Shown: positions 8,095-16,698, counted from the stretch's first letter. The stretch: 64,000 nt of DNA from Pseudomonadota bacterium (GCA_021777535.1 JAJYDN010000003.1:50580-114579), one strand, 5' to 3'. Translations and numbers: made by a program. The notes: generated by a model from the letters alone, not told the origin.

Positions 8095-8408
8095 GCGGGA
8101 CAGAAGTGGCTGGAGGCAGCATCCTTGGTGTTGCCTTCATCGCAGCCGTGGATCTTCAGTTTGTTGCCTTTGGCAAAATCCATGAGGAAACTGAAGGCGC
8201 TCGGATTCACCTTCTTCAGTTCAGGGTCGATGACCAGACATTTGCCGCCGTCGATGATCTGGGGCTGCAGGTAGTGCGAATAGCGGATGCGGCGGTCCAT
8301 GCCGAAAGTCGACAGGCTGCCGCTGATGCGTTCGATCCAGTCGCTTGGCCGGAAGGTGCGTCCATCCTCGGTGACGCCCTCGATGACAATCATACCCTGT
8401 GTGTCCAT
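8091..8408 (-). CDS. DUF3579 family protein
   Basis: This is a small 105-residue protein. The segment VTEDGRTFRPSDWIERI followed by RYSHYLQP, a conserved cysteine in GGKCLVIDPELK and FSFLMDFAK fits DUF3579, a family common in beta- and gammaproteobacteria with no assigned function. The ATG at 8408 is preceded by AGGTAAG. It is transcribed alone toward DUF1015, with which it overlaps by 4 bp. Confidence 0.78.
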   Translation of the reverse strand: MDTQGMIVIEGVTEDGRTFRPSDWIERISGSLSTFGMDRRIRYSHYLQPQIIDGGKCLVIDPELKKVNPSAFSFLMDFAKGNKLKIHGCDEGNTKDAASSHFCPA

Positions 8409-8492
8409 TATTCTTACCTCGCGATCCGGGTGTGAGTCGGTCTGAACACGTTAGGACACATCATAGACCGTTTTTCGCGAAACTTAACGGTT

Positions 8493-9587
8493 TCAGCGCG
8501 ATTTCTCTGACAAAAGGCGCGTGCGTGCGATCTCGAGTGCAGCCGGCAAATCGGGCGCGCCGGTACGGGCGACGTGGCGCGCGAGCCCCCTGACGATCGC
8601 GGTGACAAGCCGCGGACCCTTGTAAATGAGACCCGTGTACACCTGGATCAGACTCGCGCCTGCCACGAGATGCCCCCAGGCGCTGTCGGCGTCATCGATT
8701 CCGCCGACGCCGATGATGGGGATAGTTGCCGGTAAGCCCTTGTAAAGCAAGGCAATGACGTGGCGCGCAAGTCCCCGGAGGGGTGTGCCGCTCAAACCCC
8801 CCTGTTCATCCTGGAAGGGCACGGGTCCCGCAAAGGGACGCTGGATGGTGGTATTGGTGGCGATGACGGCATCGCATTCGACCGCCACCAGAACCGGCAT
8901 GAGTGCTGCGATCGCGCGATCATCGAGATCCGGCGCAATCTTGACGGCGAGGGGTACGTGGCGGCCCAGAACCGGGGCAAGCCGCCTTTGTTCCTCTTTC
9001 AGCATGCCGAGGAGGGAACGCGCCATGTCCGGTTCCTGGAGGCTGCGCAGCCCCGGGGTATTGGGGGACGACAGGTTGACCGTCACATAGTCGGCATGGG
9101 GTGCAACGGCACAGAAGGCCGACCGGTAATCATCGGCCGCCCGCTCCACCGGCGTGTCACGATTCTTGCCGATGTTAACGCCGACCGGCATCGTGCGGGG
9201 ATAGGCCGAGAGGCGTGCGATCAGGGCATCGGTCCCTTCGTTGTTGAAGCCCATGCGATTGATGAGCGCGCGGGCCTCGGGAATACGAAAGAGGCGCGGG
9301 GGCGGGTTGCCGGGCTGCGCGCGGGGCGTGACGGTGCCGATCTCGGCAAAACCGAAACCAAGCGCCTCGAGGGCTGGCAGACAGCGCCCGTCCTTGTCGA
9401 AGCCCGCCGCGAGCCCCACGGGATTGCGCAGCGTCCGTCCAAAGAGCGGACACGGCAGGGCCGGCGGATGCTGGGCCAGGAGGTGACGGGTGGCGAAGCG
9501 GCCGGTGTGCTCGAGGATGCGGATCGTGGCGTCGTGCGCTGTTTCGGGTGGCACCCGAAAGAGGAGCGGCCGGAGCAGGCGGTACAT
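8493..9587 (-). CDS. pyrD: Dihydroorotate dehydrogenase (quinone), class 2
   Basis: This enzyme oxidises dihydroorotate to orotate in pyrimidine synthesis, passing electrons via FMN to membrane quinone. The 364-residue length and the N-terminal amphipathic helix region ([18 protein letters not shown]) are those of class 2. Conserved motifs include NPVGLAAGFDKDG, FGFAEIGTVTPRAQPGNP, NRMGFNN, the catalytic-serine region VTVNLSSPNTPGLR, and the FMN phosphate site IIGVGGI. The start overlaps the rluF stop by one base (TGATG), so it is translated after rluF. Confidence 0.96.
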   Translation of the reverse strand: MYRLLRPLLFRVPPETAHDATIRILEHTGRFATRHLLAQHPPALPCPLFGRTLRNPVGLAAGFDKDGRCLPALEALGFGFAEIGTVTPRAQPGNPPPRLFRIPEARALINRMGFNNEGTDALIARLSAYPRTMPVGVNIGKNRDTPVERAADDYRSAFCAVAPHADYVTVNLSSPNTPGLRSLQEPDMARSLLGMLKEEQRRLAPVLGRHVPLAVKIAPDLDDRAIAALMPVLVAVECDAVIATNTTIQRPFAGPVPFQDEQGGLSGTPLRGLARHVIALLYKGLPATIPIIGVGGIDDADSAWGHLVAGASLIQVYTGLIYKGPRLVTAIVRGLARHVARTGAPDLPAALEIARTRLLSEKSR

Positions 9588-10294
9588 CAGAAGCGCTCGT
9601 CCGAAGCCAGGTAACGCCAGCGGCCGGCCGGCAGTCCACCGAGACGCACGCGCCCGATGCGCACGCGTTTTAGCCCCACCACGTCATGCCCGACATGGGT
9701 GAGCATGCGGCGGATCTGCCGCTTGCGGCCTTCCGTGAGGACCATGCGCAGGTAGTCGGGGCCGAGCCGCCAGACCCCGACCGGACGCAGCGGGCGGCCG
9801 TCGAGCACGAGCGGGCCGCGCAAGGCGGCGAGGGCGGCATCATCGAGGGGGTGGCGCACACGCACCAGATATTCCTTCTCCATGGTCTGTCCTCCGATCA
9901 GCTGGCGGGCGATACGGCCGTCGTCGGTCAATACGAGCAGGCCCTGGGAATCGATGTCGAGGCGCCCGGCGACTGCAAGGTGGCGTGGCGGTTTCCCGCC
10001 GGGCCCGAGCTGGCGGTCTGGCGTGAGCAGGACATGGGCGCTTTGGTAGCCGGCCTCCGGCTGGCCGGACACGTAGCCGACGGGTTTGTGGAGGAGAATG
10101 GTTACCCGTCCGCGCTGGCGCTCCACCGCGGCGCCCTCGAGGGTGATATGGGCGTCCGGGTCCGCCCGTTCGCCGAGCTCTGCCACGCGGCCGTTTACGC
10201 GGACGAGCCCCCGTTCGAGATAGTCATCGGCCTCGCGCCGCGAGCAGAGTCCCCGCTGGGCGAGGAGTTTCGAAATGCGTACCGGTTCCGTCAT
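9587..10294 (-). CDS. rluF: 23S rRNA pseudouridine synthase, RluF/RluB family
   Basis: This 235-residue rRNA modification enzyme has an N-terminal S4 RNA-binding domain (about residues 5-55, [20 protein letters not shown]) followed by the RsuA-type catalytic domain. The catalytic Asp is D113 in [10 protein letters not shown]. The KEYLVRV stretch and the [26 protein letters not shown] tract resemble RluF (U2604) more than RluB. The ATG at 10294 lies divergently 99 bp from ilvD. RluF versus RluB is not settled by the sequence alone. Confidence 0.85.
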   Translation of the reverse strand: MTEPVRISKLLAQRGLCSRREADDYLERGLVRVNGRVAELGERADPDAHITLEGAAVERQRGRVTILLHKPVGYVSGQPEAGYQSAHVLLTPDRQLGPGGKPPRHLAVAGRLDIDSQGLLVLTDDGRIARQLIGGQTMEKEYLVRVRHPLDDAALAALRGPLVLDGRPLRPVGVWRLGPDYLRMVLTEGRKRQIRRMLTHVGHDVVGLKRVRIGRVRLGGLPAGRWRYLASDERF

Positions 10295-10337
10295 GCGCCA
10301 AGGATAGCGCCGTGCGGGCGCGACGCAAGCGGTGAGG

Positions 10338-10367
10338 TTGGCGGCGGCGGCGGGCGGCCGGTACAAT
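10338..10367 (+). promoter_or_regulatory. Probable sigma-70 promoter of ilvD
   Basis: TTGGCG (10338-10343) and TACAAT (10362-10367) are separated by 18 bp. Transcription would begin near 10374, leaving a leader of about 20 nt that carries the purine-rich ribosome binding site GGAGGGAGGGAG before the ilvD ATG at 10394. The leader is too short for a peptide attenuator. Confidence 0.55.
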
Positions 10368-10393
10368 GGTGCGCTTTGGTGGAGGGAGGGAGC

Positions 10394-12070
10394 ATGCCAA
10401 AGCTTAATCGGTACAGTGAACGAATCACGGCGCCCAAGTCGCATGGCGCATCGCAGGCGATGTTGCATGCGACCGGCCTGAGCGACACGGATATGGCCAA
10501 GGCCCAGGTGGGCATCGCCAGCGTCTGGTTCGAGGGCAACCCCTGCAACATGCACCTTCTGGATCTGGCGGGACTCGTCAAGCAGGGCGTGGCACAAGCC
10601 GGTCTGGTCGGCATGCGGTTCAACACGATCGGCGTGTCCGATGGAATTTCCATGGGCACCAAAGGGATGAGCTATTCCCTGCAGTCGCGCGATATCATCG
10701 CCGACTCCATCGAGACGGTGATGAGCGCGCAGTGGTACGACGGCCTCGTCACCCTGCCCGGTTGCGACAAGAACATGCCGGGCTGCCTGATGGCGATGGC
10801 GCGCCTCAATCGCCCCGGACTCATGGTGTACGGCGGTACGATCAAGCCCGGGCATCTCCACGGCAAGACGCTCGACATCATCTCCGCCTTTCAGGTCTAC
10901 GGCGAATATCTGGTCGGCAAGGTGACAGAGGAAGAGCGGGCCGACGTCGTGCGGCATGCCTGTCCAGGCCCCGGCGCCTGCGGGGGCATGTACACCGCCA
11001 ACACCATGGCATCGGCCATCGAAGCGCTGGGCATGACGCTTCCCTACAGTTCCTCGACGCCGGCCGTTGATCCCGGCAAGCAGGACGAATGCCGCCGCGC
11101 CGGGGCCCAGGTCCGGTTCCTGCTCGAGCGCGACATCAAGCCGCGCGACATCATGACGCGCGAGGCATTCGAGAACGCGCTCGCAATCATCATGGTGCTC
11201 GGTGGCTCCACCAATGCGGTACTCCATCTGATTGCCATGGCGCGGGCTGCCGGCGTCGCATTGACGCTTGCGGATTTCCAGGCCATGAGTGACCGCGTTC
11301 CGCTGCTTGCCGACCTGAAGCCAAGCGGCCACTATGTCATGGAAGACCTGCACACCGCGGGCGGCGTGCCGGCGGTCATGCGTCTTTTGGCGCAACACGG
11401 GCTGTTGCACGAACACTGCCTCACCGTCACCGGCAAGACCGTCGGCGAGAACCTTAAGGAGGCGCGCGACCTCGTGCCCGGCCAGTCGGTGATTCGGCCG
11501 TTCAATGATCCGGTCAAGGCGACTGCGCACATCCAGATCCTGACCGGCAATCTGGCGCCGGGCGGATCGGTCGCCAAGATCACCGGCAAGGAAGGCCTCC
11601 GGTTCCAGGGTCCGGCGCGGGTGTTCGATGCCGAGGAGGATATGCTGGCGGCCCTGGAGCAGGGCAGGATCGCGCGCGGGGATGTGGTGATCATCCGTTA
11701 CGAGGGGCCCAAGGGTGGGCCCGGCATGCCCGAGATGCTGACGCCCACCTCCGCCCTTATGGGGGCCGGGATGGGCGGCGATGTGGCCCTTATCACCGAT
11801 GGCCGGTTCTCCGGCGGGTCGCACGGCTTTATCATCGGGCATGTGGTGCCGGAGGCGCAGGAGGGGGGACCCATTGCGCTGGTGCGTGATGGCGACATGG
11901 TGACCATCGATGCGCAAACGCGGCGGATCGATGTGGATGTCGCCGAGGCGGAGTGGGCGGCGCGGCGGGCGGCGTGGACGATGCCGCCCTACAAGGTGTC
12001 GCGCGGGACGCTCTACAAATACATCAAGAACGTCAAGGATGCGGCCGCCGGCTGCGTTACCGACGAATAG
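10394..12070 (+). CDS. ilvD: Dihydroxy-acid dehydratase
   Basis: This enzyme makes the 2-keto acids for valine, isoleucine and, through LeuCDB encoded further along, leucine. The 558-residue protein has the three cluster cysteines expected for a [2Fe-2S] enzyme: C51 (GNPCNMH), C124 ([10 protein letters not shown]) and C196 ([14 protein letters not shown]). The C-terminal [14 protein letters not shown] motif ([10 protein letters not shown]) is intact. The start ATG at 10394 follows a strong GGAGGG site. The CDGSH iron-sulfur gene begins 9 bp after the stop and is probably cotranscribed. Confidence 0.97.
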   Translation: MPKLNRYSERITAPKSHGASQAMLHATGLSDTDMAKAQVGIASVWFEGNPCNMHLLDLAGLVKQGVAQAGLVGMRFNTIGVSDGISMGTKGMSYSLQSRDIIADSIETVMSAQWYDGLVTLPGCDKNMPGCLMAMARLNRPGLMVYGGTIKPGHLHGKTLDIISAFQVYGEYLVGKVTEEERADVVRHACPGPGACGGMYTANTMASAIEALGMTLPYSSSTPAVDPGKQDECRRAGAQVRFLLERDIKPRDIMTREAFENALAIIMVLGGSTNAVLHLIAMARAAGVALTLADFQAMSDRVPLLADLKPSGHYVMEDLHTAGGVPAVMRLLAQHGLLHEHCLTVTGKTVGENLKEARDLVPGQSVIRPFNDPVKATAHIQILTGNLAPGGSVAKITGKEGLRFQGPARVFDAEEDMLAALEQGRIARGDVVIIRYEGPKGGPGMPEMLTPTSALMGAGMGGDVALITDGRFSGGSHGFIIGHVVPEAQEGGPIALVRDGDMVTIDAQTRRIDVDVAEAEWAARRAAWTMPPYKVSRGTLYKYIKNVKDAAAGCVTDE

Positions 12071-12078
12071 GAGGTTTT

Positions 12079-12273
12079 GTGGCAAAGATCACGGTCAAGG
12101 CAAATGGTCCCTATCTGGTCGAAGGCGCCGATGTGGTCGACGGCGAGGGACGTCCCTTCAAGGTGGAGGCTGGCAAGCCGGTTGCACTGTGCCGGTGCGG
12201 GCAGTCGTCGCGCAAGCCGTTTTGTGACGGCACGCACATGAAGACCGGATTCAAGTCCGAAGAGCACGCTTGA
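12079..12273 (+). CDS. CDGSH-type iron-sulfur protein
   Basis: This 64-residue protein is essentially one CDGSH [2Fe-2S] domain. The ligands are C38, C40, C49 and H53 in [16 protein letters not shown]. Translation starts at a GTG (12079) with AGGAGG 5 nt upstream; that site overlaps the ilvD stop codon, so the two are coupled. A role in redox or cluster transfer is plausible for the family but unproven. The last 80 bp form the left part of a 200-bp repeat duplicated about 1.07 kb downstream. Confidence 0.88.
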   Translation: MAKITVKANGPYLVEGADVVDGEGRPFKVEAGKPVALCRCGQSSRKPFCDGTHMKTGFKSEEHA

Positions 12274-12393
12274 GGCTCAAGCCCCGCCGGGCGGCCAGCC
12301 GATGGTGGCCCGCACCGGCAGGTGGTCGGAACCGACTTGCGTGACGTGGGTTGCGTGCGCATGGAGATCGACCAGTGCCTGCGGCGGCGGGAT
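12194..12393. repeat. Direct repeat copy 1 (about 200 bp) flanking the higBA module
   Basis: These 200 bases match 13261-13460 in the same orientation at a constant offset of 1067 bp. By eye there are only about five substitutions and no gaps. Copy 1 carries the 3' 80 bp of the intact CDGSH gene plus a relic of the 3' end of the EEP gene. Similarity stops abruptly at both ends. Confidence 0.93.
12277..12393 (-). pseudogene. C-terminal fragment of the EEP phosphatase gene (duplicated relic)
   Basis: The fragment encodes the last 38 or so residues of the gene at 13344-14048, including the SDHLPVRATI motif with its stop codon. It differs at a few residues (a Gly for Cys before SDHLP, and IGWPPGGA for IDWPPGGA). 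It has no start or catalytic core and upstream sequence is unrelated. It arose with the 200-bp duplication and is not functional. Confidence 0.85.
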
Positions 12394-12505
12394 ATAATGG
12401 ATCCTGCTCCCGGGATCTTGATGATCTTCTTGGGCGGCAATCGATGAACCTGCGTCGACACCGGCGCGCAGCCATGATTCGCCCGGTGTCATACCGGTGA
12501 TGGAT

Positions 12506-12534
12506 TTGACCAGGTCCCAATATGGGACTATGAC
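12506..12534 (+). promoter_or_regulatory. higBA promoter with built-in operator
   Basis: TTGACC (12506-12511) and TATGAC (12529-12534) are separated by 17 bp. That spacer contains the perfect inverted repeat GTCCCA-ATA-TGGGAC (12514-12528). A repressor bound there would cover the promoter completely, as expected for autoregulation by a HigA antitoxin. Transcription would start near 12541, the A of the higB ATG, implying a leaderless or nearly leaderless mRNA. Confidence 0.7.
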
Positions 12535-12540
12535 GCGGGC

Positions 12541-12843
12541 ATGCGTGTCATTGCCGTGTCGACCCTCAAGGCGTTCTGGACCGGCACGCCGGCATACCGG
12601 GACGCCGAGGGGCCCACGATGGCGTGGTATCGCGAAGCGGTCAGGGCCGACTGGTCCACGCCCGATGATGTGAAACGGCAATTTCGCAACGCCAGCATCC
12701 TGAAAGACGGGCGGGTCGTCTTCAACATCGGCGGCAACAAATACCGGCTGGTCGTCTGGATCAGCTATCCATGCCGGGTGCTGTCCGTCCGCTTCCTGGG
12801 TACACACGCGCAGTACGACCACATCGACGCACAGGCCATCTGA
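12541..12843 (+). CDS. higB: HigB-family mRNA interferase toxin
   Basis: This 100-residue toxin of the RelE/HigB superfamily cleaves mRNA on the ribosome. The family pattern is clear: MRVIAVSTLKAFW at the N-terminus, WYREAVRADWSTPDDVKRQF, then FNIGGNKYRLVVWI and VRFLGTHAQYDHIDAQAI at the C-terminus. No ribosome binding site precedes the ATG; the promoter places the transcript start at about this codon. The antitoxin gene follows after 9 bp. Toxin-first order is typical of hig modules. Confidence 0.92.
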   Translation: MRVIAVSTLKAFWTGTPAYRDAEGPTMAWYREAVRADWSTPDDVKRQFRNASILKDGRVVFNIGGNKYRLVVWISYPCRVLSVRFLGTHAQYDHIDAQAI

Positions 12844-12852
12844 GGGCACTTC

Positions 12853-13245
12853 ATGGATATCCACCCCGTCAAGAGCGACGCCGACTACCGCAGGACGCTA
12901 CAAGAAATCGAAACCCTGATGACAGCCGGGCCGGGATCCGAAGAGGGTGACCGCCTCGATGTGCTGGTGACTCTGGTCGAGGCGTACGAGCGCCAACACT
13001 TTCCGCTGGATTTGCCCGATGCCGTGGAGGCCATCAAATTCCGCATGGAGCAGCAGGGCCTGACTGTTGACGACCTGGTCCCCGCGATTGGACGCAAGAA
13101 CCGGGTCTACGAGATTCTGGCCCGCAAACGGCCGCTGACCGTGCGGATGATGCAGGCCTTGAGCCAGCAATTCGCGATCCCGGCCGAAAGTCTGCTGAAT
13201 CAGCAGGTCCCCCGGCGCACGGCTTCTGTGCGGCGCCCTGCGTGA
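12853..13245 (+). CDS. higA: HigA-family antitoxin (HTH regulator)
   Basis: This 130-residue antitoxin has an acidic N-terminal half (about 1-60) likely to bind HigB and a C-terminal HTH domain (AIKFRMEQQGLTVDDLVPAIG... to residue 118). The ATG at 12853 has a GAGGGC site. It should neutralise HigB and repress the promoter through the palindrome at 12514-12528. The C-terminal basic tail (RRTASVRRPA) is encoded just before the second direct repeat begins. Confidence 0.92.
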   Translation: MDIHPVKSDADYRRTLQEIETLMTAGPGSEEGDRLDVLVTLVEAYERQHFPLDLPDAVEAIKFRMEQQGLTVDDLVPAIGRKNRVYEILARKRPLTVRMMQALSQQFAIPAESLLNQQVPRRTASVRRPA

Positions 13246-13260
13246 TCGCGCACATCCCCG

Positions 13261-13340
13261 GGTGCGGGCAGTCGTCGCGCAAGCCGTTTTGTGACGGCAC
13301 GCACATGAAGGCCGGATTCAAGTCCGAAGAGCACGCTTGA
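13261..13340 (+). pseudogene. 3' fragment of the CDGSH gene (duplicated relic)
   Basis: These 80 bp repeat the final 26 codons of the gene at 12079-12273, including [14 protein letters not shown] and the stop. One change (MKA for MKT) is seen. There is no start and the first ligand region is missing, so it cannot make a working protein. Confidence 0.85.
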
Positions 13341-13460
13341 GGCTCAAGCCCCGCCGGGCGGCCAGTCGATGGTGGCCCGCACCGGCAGGTGGTCGGAACA
13401 GACTTGCGTGACGTGGGTTGCGTGCGCATGGAGATCGACCAGTGCCTCCGGCGGCGAGAT
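13261..13460. repeat. Direct repeat copy 2 (about 200 bp) flanking the higBA module
   Basis: This is the partner of 12194-12393. It holds the CDGSH relic and the functional 3' end of the EEP gene. The 867 bp between the copies (12394-13260) hold only the toxin-antitoxin module and its promoter region. Recombination between the copies would remove 1067 bp and restore a simple CDGSH/EEP junction. Confidence 0.93.
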
Positions 13461-14048
13461 GAAGATCCGGTCGAGCGGCAGCAGTGGAAAGAAGGCCGGA
13501 TAGGTGGCCGGCGAAGGCGGTGTGCCCAGGGCCGCATGGAGACCTGACAGCGCACGGCCACCCGGCCGCCACTCATTGAAATCCCCCATTACCACCAGCA
13601 ACTGTCGCGGCGCGGCCGCCAGCGACGCCAGCAGCCGGCGAGCCTGCTCGCGGCGTTCCCCTGGCAGCAGACCAAAGTGCGTGACGACGACGCGGATGCC
13701 GTATTCGCCAAACTGCAGATCGACATCGAGCGCGCCGCGCGGTTCATGGCGGCCGACCGTCAGATCGATGTGCCGGACGTCGACCACGGGCAGCGTGGTC
13801 AGCAGGAGATTTCCGTAATGGCCGTGATGCCGGGAGAGCAGCGGCCCGCGGACTGCGTGCAGGCCGGTCGCGTGCGGCAGATAATCCATCTGCGCACTGT
13901 CGAGGCCGGGTCCTGAATGGGTGTCGACTTCCTGGAGCCCGATGATATCCGCCTCGAGCTCGTGGATCACCCGCGCAATGCGATCGGCGTCGCGCGCACG
14001 GTCCTGGCCGACACAACCATGAATATTGTAAGACGCAACCGTCAGCAT
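13344..14048 (-). CDS. Endonuclease/exonuclease/phosphatase (EEP) family protein
   Basis: This 234-residue metal-dependent phosphoesterase has SYNIHGCVG at the N-terminus, the metal ligand GLQEVDTHSG near residue 40, VVVTHFGLLPGERR, GDFNEW (about 155) and the catalytic SDHLPVRA at the C-terminus. It lies 89 bp downstream of the phospholipase D-VTT gene on the same strand. Such pairs are common in proteobacteria, so a lipid or phosphodiester function is plausible. The 3' end belongs to the direct repeat around higBA but the gene is intact. Confidence 0.88.
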   Translation of the reverse strand: MLTVASYNIHGCVGQDRARDADRIARVIHELEADIIGLQEVDTHSGPGLDSAQMDYLPHATGLHAVRGPLLSRHHGHYGNLLLTTLPVVDVRHIDLTVGRHEPRGALDVDLQFGEYGIRVVVTHFGLLPGERREQARRLLASLAAAPRQLLVVMGDFNEWRPGGRALSGLHAALGTPPSPATYPAFFPLLPLDRIFISPPEALVDLHAHATHVTQVCSDHLPVRATIDWPPGGA

Positions 14049-14137
14049 GCACGATGGGCGGGTGTTTCATGCTGGCCGCCGCGTCCGGTTGAGCGCGGCA
14101 GAGCGGCCGGCACGGAGAGGGCCCGCCCTGAATTTTT

Positions 14138-16246
14138 CTATTCTTCACTAAAGACCGCCTGTTTGTCACGCCGTTTGGCGAGCCAGCGGCGCATCCGCAG
14201 GATGAACGACACCATGATCCCCGCCATCATGACGAGTATCGCGATCTTCGCGGGGTCGGGATGCGCGAGCGCCCGCGTGAGCGTGCCCGTGAAGAGGCTG
14301 ATCGCCGTGATTCCTGGGATCACGCCGATGGCGGCGCCGATGAGTACGTTGCGGTAGCGCACATGCAGGCTGCCGGCGCCCATCGTGACCAGCGTGAAGG
14401 GCGCGACCGGCACCAGGCCCATGGTGATCATGGTCATGAGGCCGCGGTCTTTCAGGTGTCTGCGCAACCGGCGCCAGCGGTGGCCGCCGAGGCGCTCGAT
14501 GCGTTGCTCATCGAGCAGGCGCCCGGCCGCATAATTGACCGATGTGCTCGCCAGGCACCCGAGGAAGGCGTAGAGGGCGCTCTGGGGAACCGGGAAGACC
14601 ACCGCGGTGGCGACGATCAACAGGGTGATCGGAAAGAAGGTGGCGCCGCCCAGGACGAAGGCGGCAAGGGTGATGAGTGGCGCCGCCGAGAGGGCAGTCG
14701 CGGTGTGCAGGAGATGGACGAGACGCGCAAGGTCGAGCGAGGCGCGAAGGGGCGTGTGGGGCCACAACGCGCTCAGCGAGGCGAGCGCGGTGAGCAAAAT
14801 GGCATTACGCAAAAGGCGCAGCCGCGCGTGGCGGTGCAACTCTTCGGGAATGAGATCGCGGGCATCCACCGGCGCTTCGGGATCGGCGATCCAGGCCTCC
14901 GGCACGTCGGTCACGTCGATTGGCGGATCCTCGACCGGATGCAGGTGGCGCGTCTGGCGGGCACACGCGTCGATAAGGCGGACGAGCGAGGGATCGGTGC
15001 GCAGGCGCTGGTGGACCTCGCCTGGGCTGAGGCCCAGATGTTCGGCGAGGAGGTCTTCCTTGAAGCGGCGGATGGCTTGGGCGATGCGCGCCTCGCCCCC
15101 CGCTTCGAGGCTCAGGTTGCATTCGCTGTCGAGGCCCATGGAGCGGTTATTGGTGTTGGCCGAGCCGATGGACAAAAGGTTGTCGTCGACCAGCAAGACC
15201 TTGCTGTGCAGGCGAATGTAGTCGCCGCCGAGGTCATCGGCGTGCGGATAGCAGATGCGTAACCGCCCCCGGTGATCTGCTGCGCGCAGCAGACCCACCA
15301 GGCGCGCGCGCAAAAGTCCCATGGTCCGTTCCTGCAGCCAGCCGCTGGTGCGCCGGGGCAATACCACGATGACCTCCGGCGGGTCGGCGCCGCGCAGAAT
15401 GGCTTGCAGTACGTCGCCCACGGCGGCGGCGGTAAAATACTGATTTTCTATGTAAATGTAGCGCCGCGCGGCGGTCAGGGCGTCCACATACAGTTGGCGG
15501 ATCTCGGCGACCGGCGGGCGTCCGTTATACGCAGGTTCCGTGCGGCTGATGGCGACCAACACATGGTGGGCCGCCGGGGGCAGGCTTGCGGGCCAGCGGT
15601 CGCCCGCCGGTGGATTCTCGGGGAGCGTTTCGCCCGTCGCCCGCAGCCAGCGTGCCCGCGCAAGCGCACCGAGCGCGGCGGCGGCCTCGCCGCTTACGGC
15701 GATCTGCACGTCGTGAAAGGGCCCGTAGGGATGGCCGGCGGGGTCTGTGCGGCACGCCGCCTGCGGCCGGTGCTCGCGTGTGTCGAAGCGGCGGATCGTG
15801 AGATCGAGGCCGCCGGCAAAGGCGAACGCGTCGTCGACGACGACGATCTTCTGGTGGTGGGAAGCTGCCAGCGGATGGCTGCCGTCGAGGACGAAACGCA
15901 CGCGCCGGTGCCGGTTCCAGGCATGGCGGGCAGTCGGCAGGGGCTCCCGTTCCAGCGCGAAAATCAGCGCGAAATCCCAGCTCAGGAGATAGATGCGCAG
16001 CTGTGGCTTGCGGCGCAATGCGGCGGTGAAGAAGGCCGCAAGGTTGCGTTCGTCGTGCTGCCAGTCGTACCCGTCGAGCCGCATGCGGCTGTCGATATCC
16101 CAGCCGACGACGAGGACGGTCTGGGTCGCCTTGTCCATCGCGTCGGCGAGCGCGCCGAAGTAGTTGGCCGCGTCGATGGCAAAACCCACCCGCTCGGCAG
16201 GTACGAGGCGCCAGCAGTTTTTGCCGGGCTGCAGGATCATCCCCAT
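14138..16246 (-). CDS. Phospholipase D-like protein fused to a VTT (SNARE-associated/DedA-like) membrane domain
   Basis: This 702-residue membrane protein has two parts. Residues 1-420 form a phospholipase D/cardiolipin-synthase-like module with both HKD motifs: H131-x-K133-x4-D138 (SHHQKIVVVDD) and H347-x-K349-x4-D354 (LHSKVLLVDD), the second followed by GSANTNNRS. A linker with a predicted membrane segment near 480 leads to a VTT domain (about 500-690) with several hydrophobic helices and GLVPVAPFTLVTMGAGS. The likely action is on phospholipid headgroups at the inner membrane; the exact reaction is unknown. The EEP gene lies just downstream. Confidence 0.88.
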   Translation of the reverse strand: MGMILQPGKNCWRLVPAERVGFAIDAANYFGALADAMDKATQTVLVVGWDIDSRMRLDGYDWQHDERNLAAFFTAALRRKPQLRIYLLSWDFALIFALEREPLPTARHAWNRHRRVRFVLDGSHPLAASHHQKIVVVDDAFAFAGGLDLTIRRFDTREHRPQAACRTDPAGHPYGPFHDVQIAVSGEAAAALGALARARWLRATGETLPENPPAGDRWPASLPPAAHHVLVAISRTEPAYNGRPPVAEIRQLYVDALTAARRYIYIENQYFTAAAVGDVLQAILRGADPPEVIVVLPRRTSGWLQERTMGLLRARLVGLLRAADHRGRLRICYPHADDLGGDYIRLHSKVLLVDDNLLSIGSANTNNRSMGLDSECNLSLEAGGEARIAQAIRRFKEDLLAEHLGLSPGEVHQRLRTDPSLVRLIDACARQTRHLHPVEDPPIDVTDVPEAWIADPEAPVDARDLIPEELHRHARLRLLRNAILLTALASLSALWPHTPLRASLDLARLVHLLHTATALSAAPLITLAAFVLGGATFFPITLLIVATAVVFPVPQSALYAFLGCLASTSVNYAAGRLLDEQRIERLGGHRWRRLRRHLKDRGLMTMITMGLVPVAPFTLVTMGAGSLHVRYRNVLIGAAIGVIPGITAISLFTGTLTRALAHPDPAKIAILVMMAGIMVSFILRMRRWLAKRRDKQAVFSEE

Positions 16247-16294
16247 CGCGAAAGCCTAGGGATACGGCCGCCCATGCACCATCGGCCGCCTGGT

Positions 16295-16531
16295 TTAGAT
16301 GACCTCCCGATAGTCCGCAGGACAAGCTCCTTGCGGGAGTAGCCCGAGCAGCAGCGCGCACATGCGCCGCAGTTCCGGTTCACTCATCCTGCGGATTTGG
16401 CCCGTTTCGATAATATGCAGGCGCTGTGCCGTGCGGCTCAACGCCTCTTCGTCATAGGCGATCCCCGGGAAGCGCTTGCGCGCCTTGATATGGATCAGAA
16501 TGCGTACGGCGTCGCTCTCACAAAAGCACAT
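16295..16531 (-). CDS. Small protein of unknown function
   Basis: I do not recognise this 78-residue protein. It is supported by a strong ribosome binding site (AGGAGG 6 nt before the ATG at 16531). The N-terminus contains a CFC pair, the middle is basic (KARKRFP), and residues 45-65 could form an amphipathic helix (RRMSEPELRRMCALLLGLL). It lies 48 bp upstream of the phospholipase D-VTT gene on the same strand and may be cotranscribed. There is no signal peptide. Confidence 0.55.
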   Translation of the reverse strand: MCFCESDAVRILIHIKARKRFPGIAYDEEALSRTAQRLHIIETGQIRRMSEPELRRMCALLLGLLPQGACPADYREVI

Positions 16532-16698
16532 GCGGCACCTCCTGTGGGTAGTTAGGCCCTTCGAGTCTGCGAGCGCATAGGGGCTGGATCAAGGGGCGAT
16601 CCGCCCTTCGGGGGATGCGGTAGACGGCGTCTTTTTCCTGACAGGCGTCTATTCAAATGGCGGGGTTCGCTTGCTATAGTCTTTCGTAGGAGGGGGTT

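Noticed and set aside
9686..10393. A longer ilvD reading frame starting 236 codons upstream
   Set aside because: The extension is antisense to rluF. The family N-terminus and ribosome site place the start at 10394.
12277..12864. A 195-codon leftward frame across higB
   Set aside because: Only its last 38 or so codons resemble a protein, being the duplicated EEP tail. The rest is antisense to the toxin gene.
12194..13460. Insertion sequence or integron carrying higBA
   Set aside because: No transposase, integrase, terminal inverted repeats or attC-like site is found. The 200-bp duplication is too long for normal transposition.
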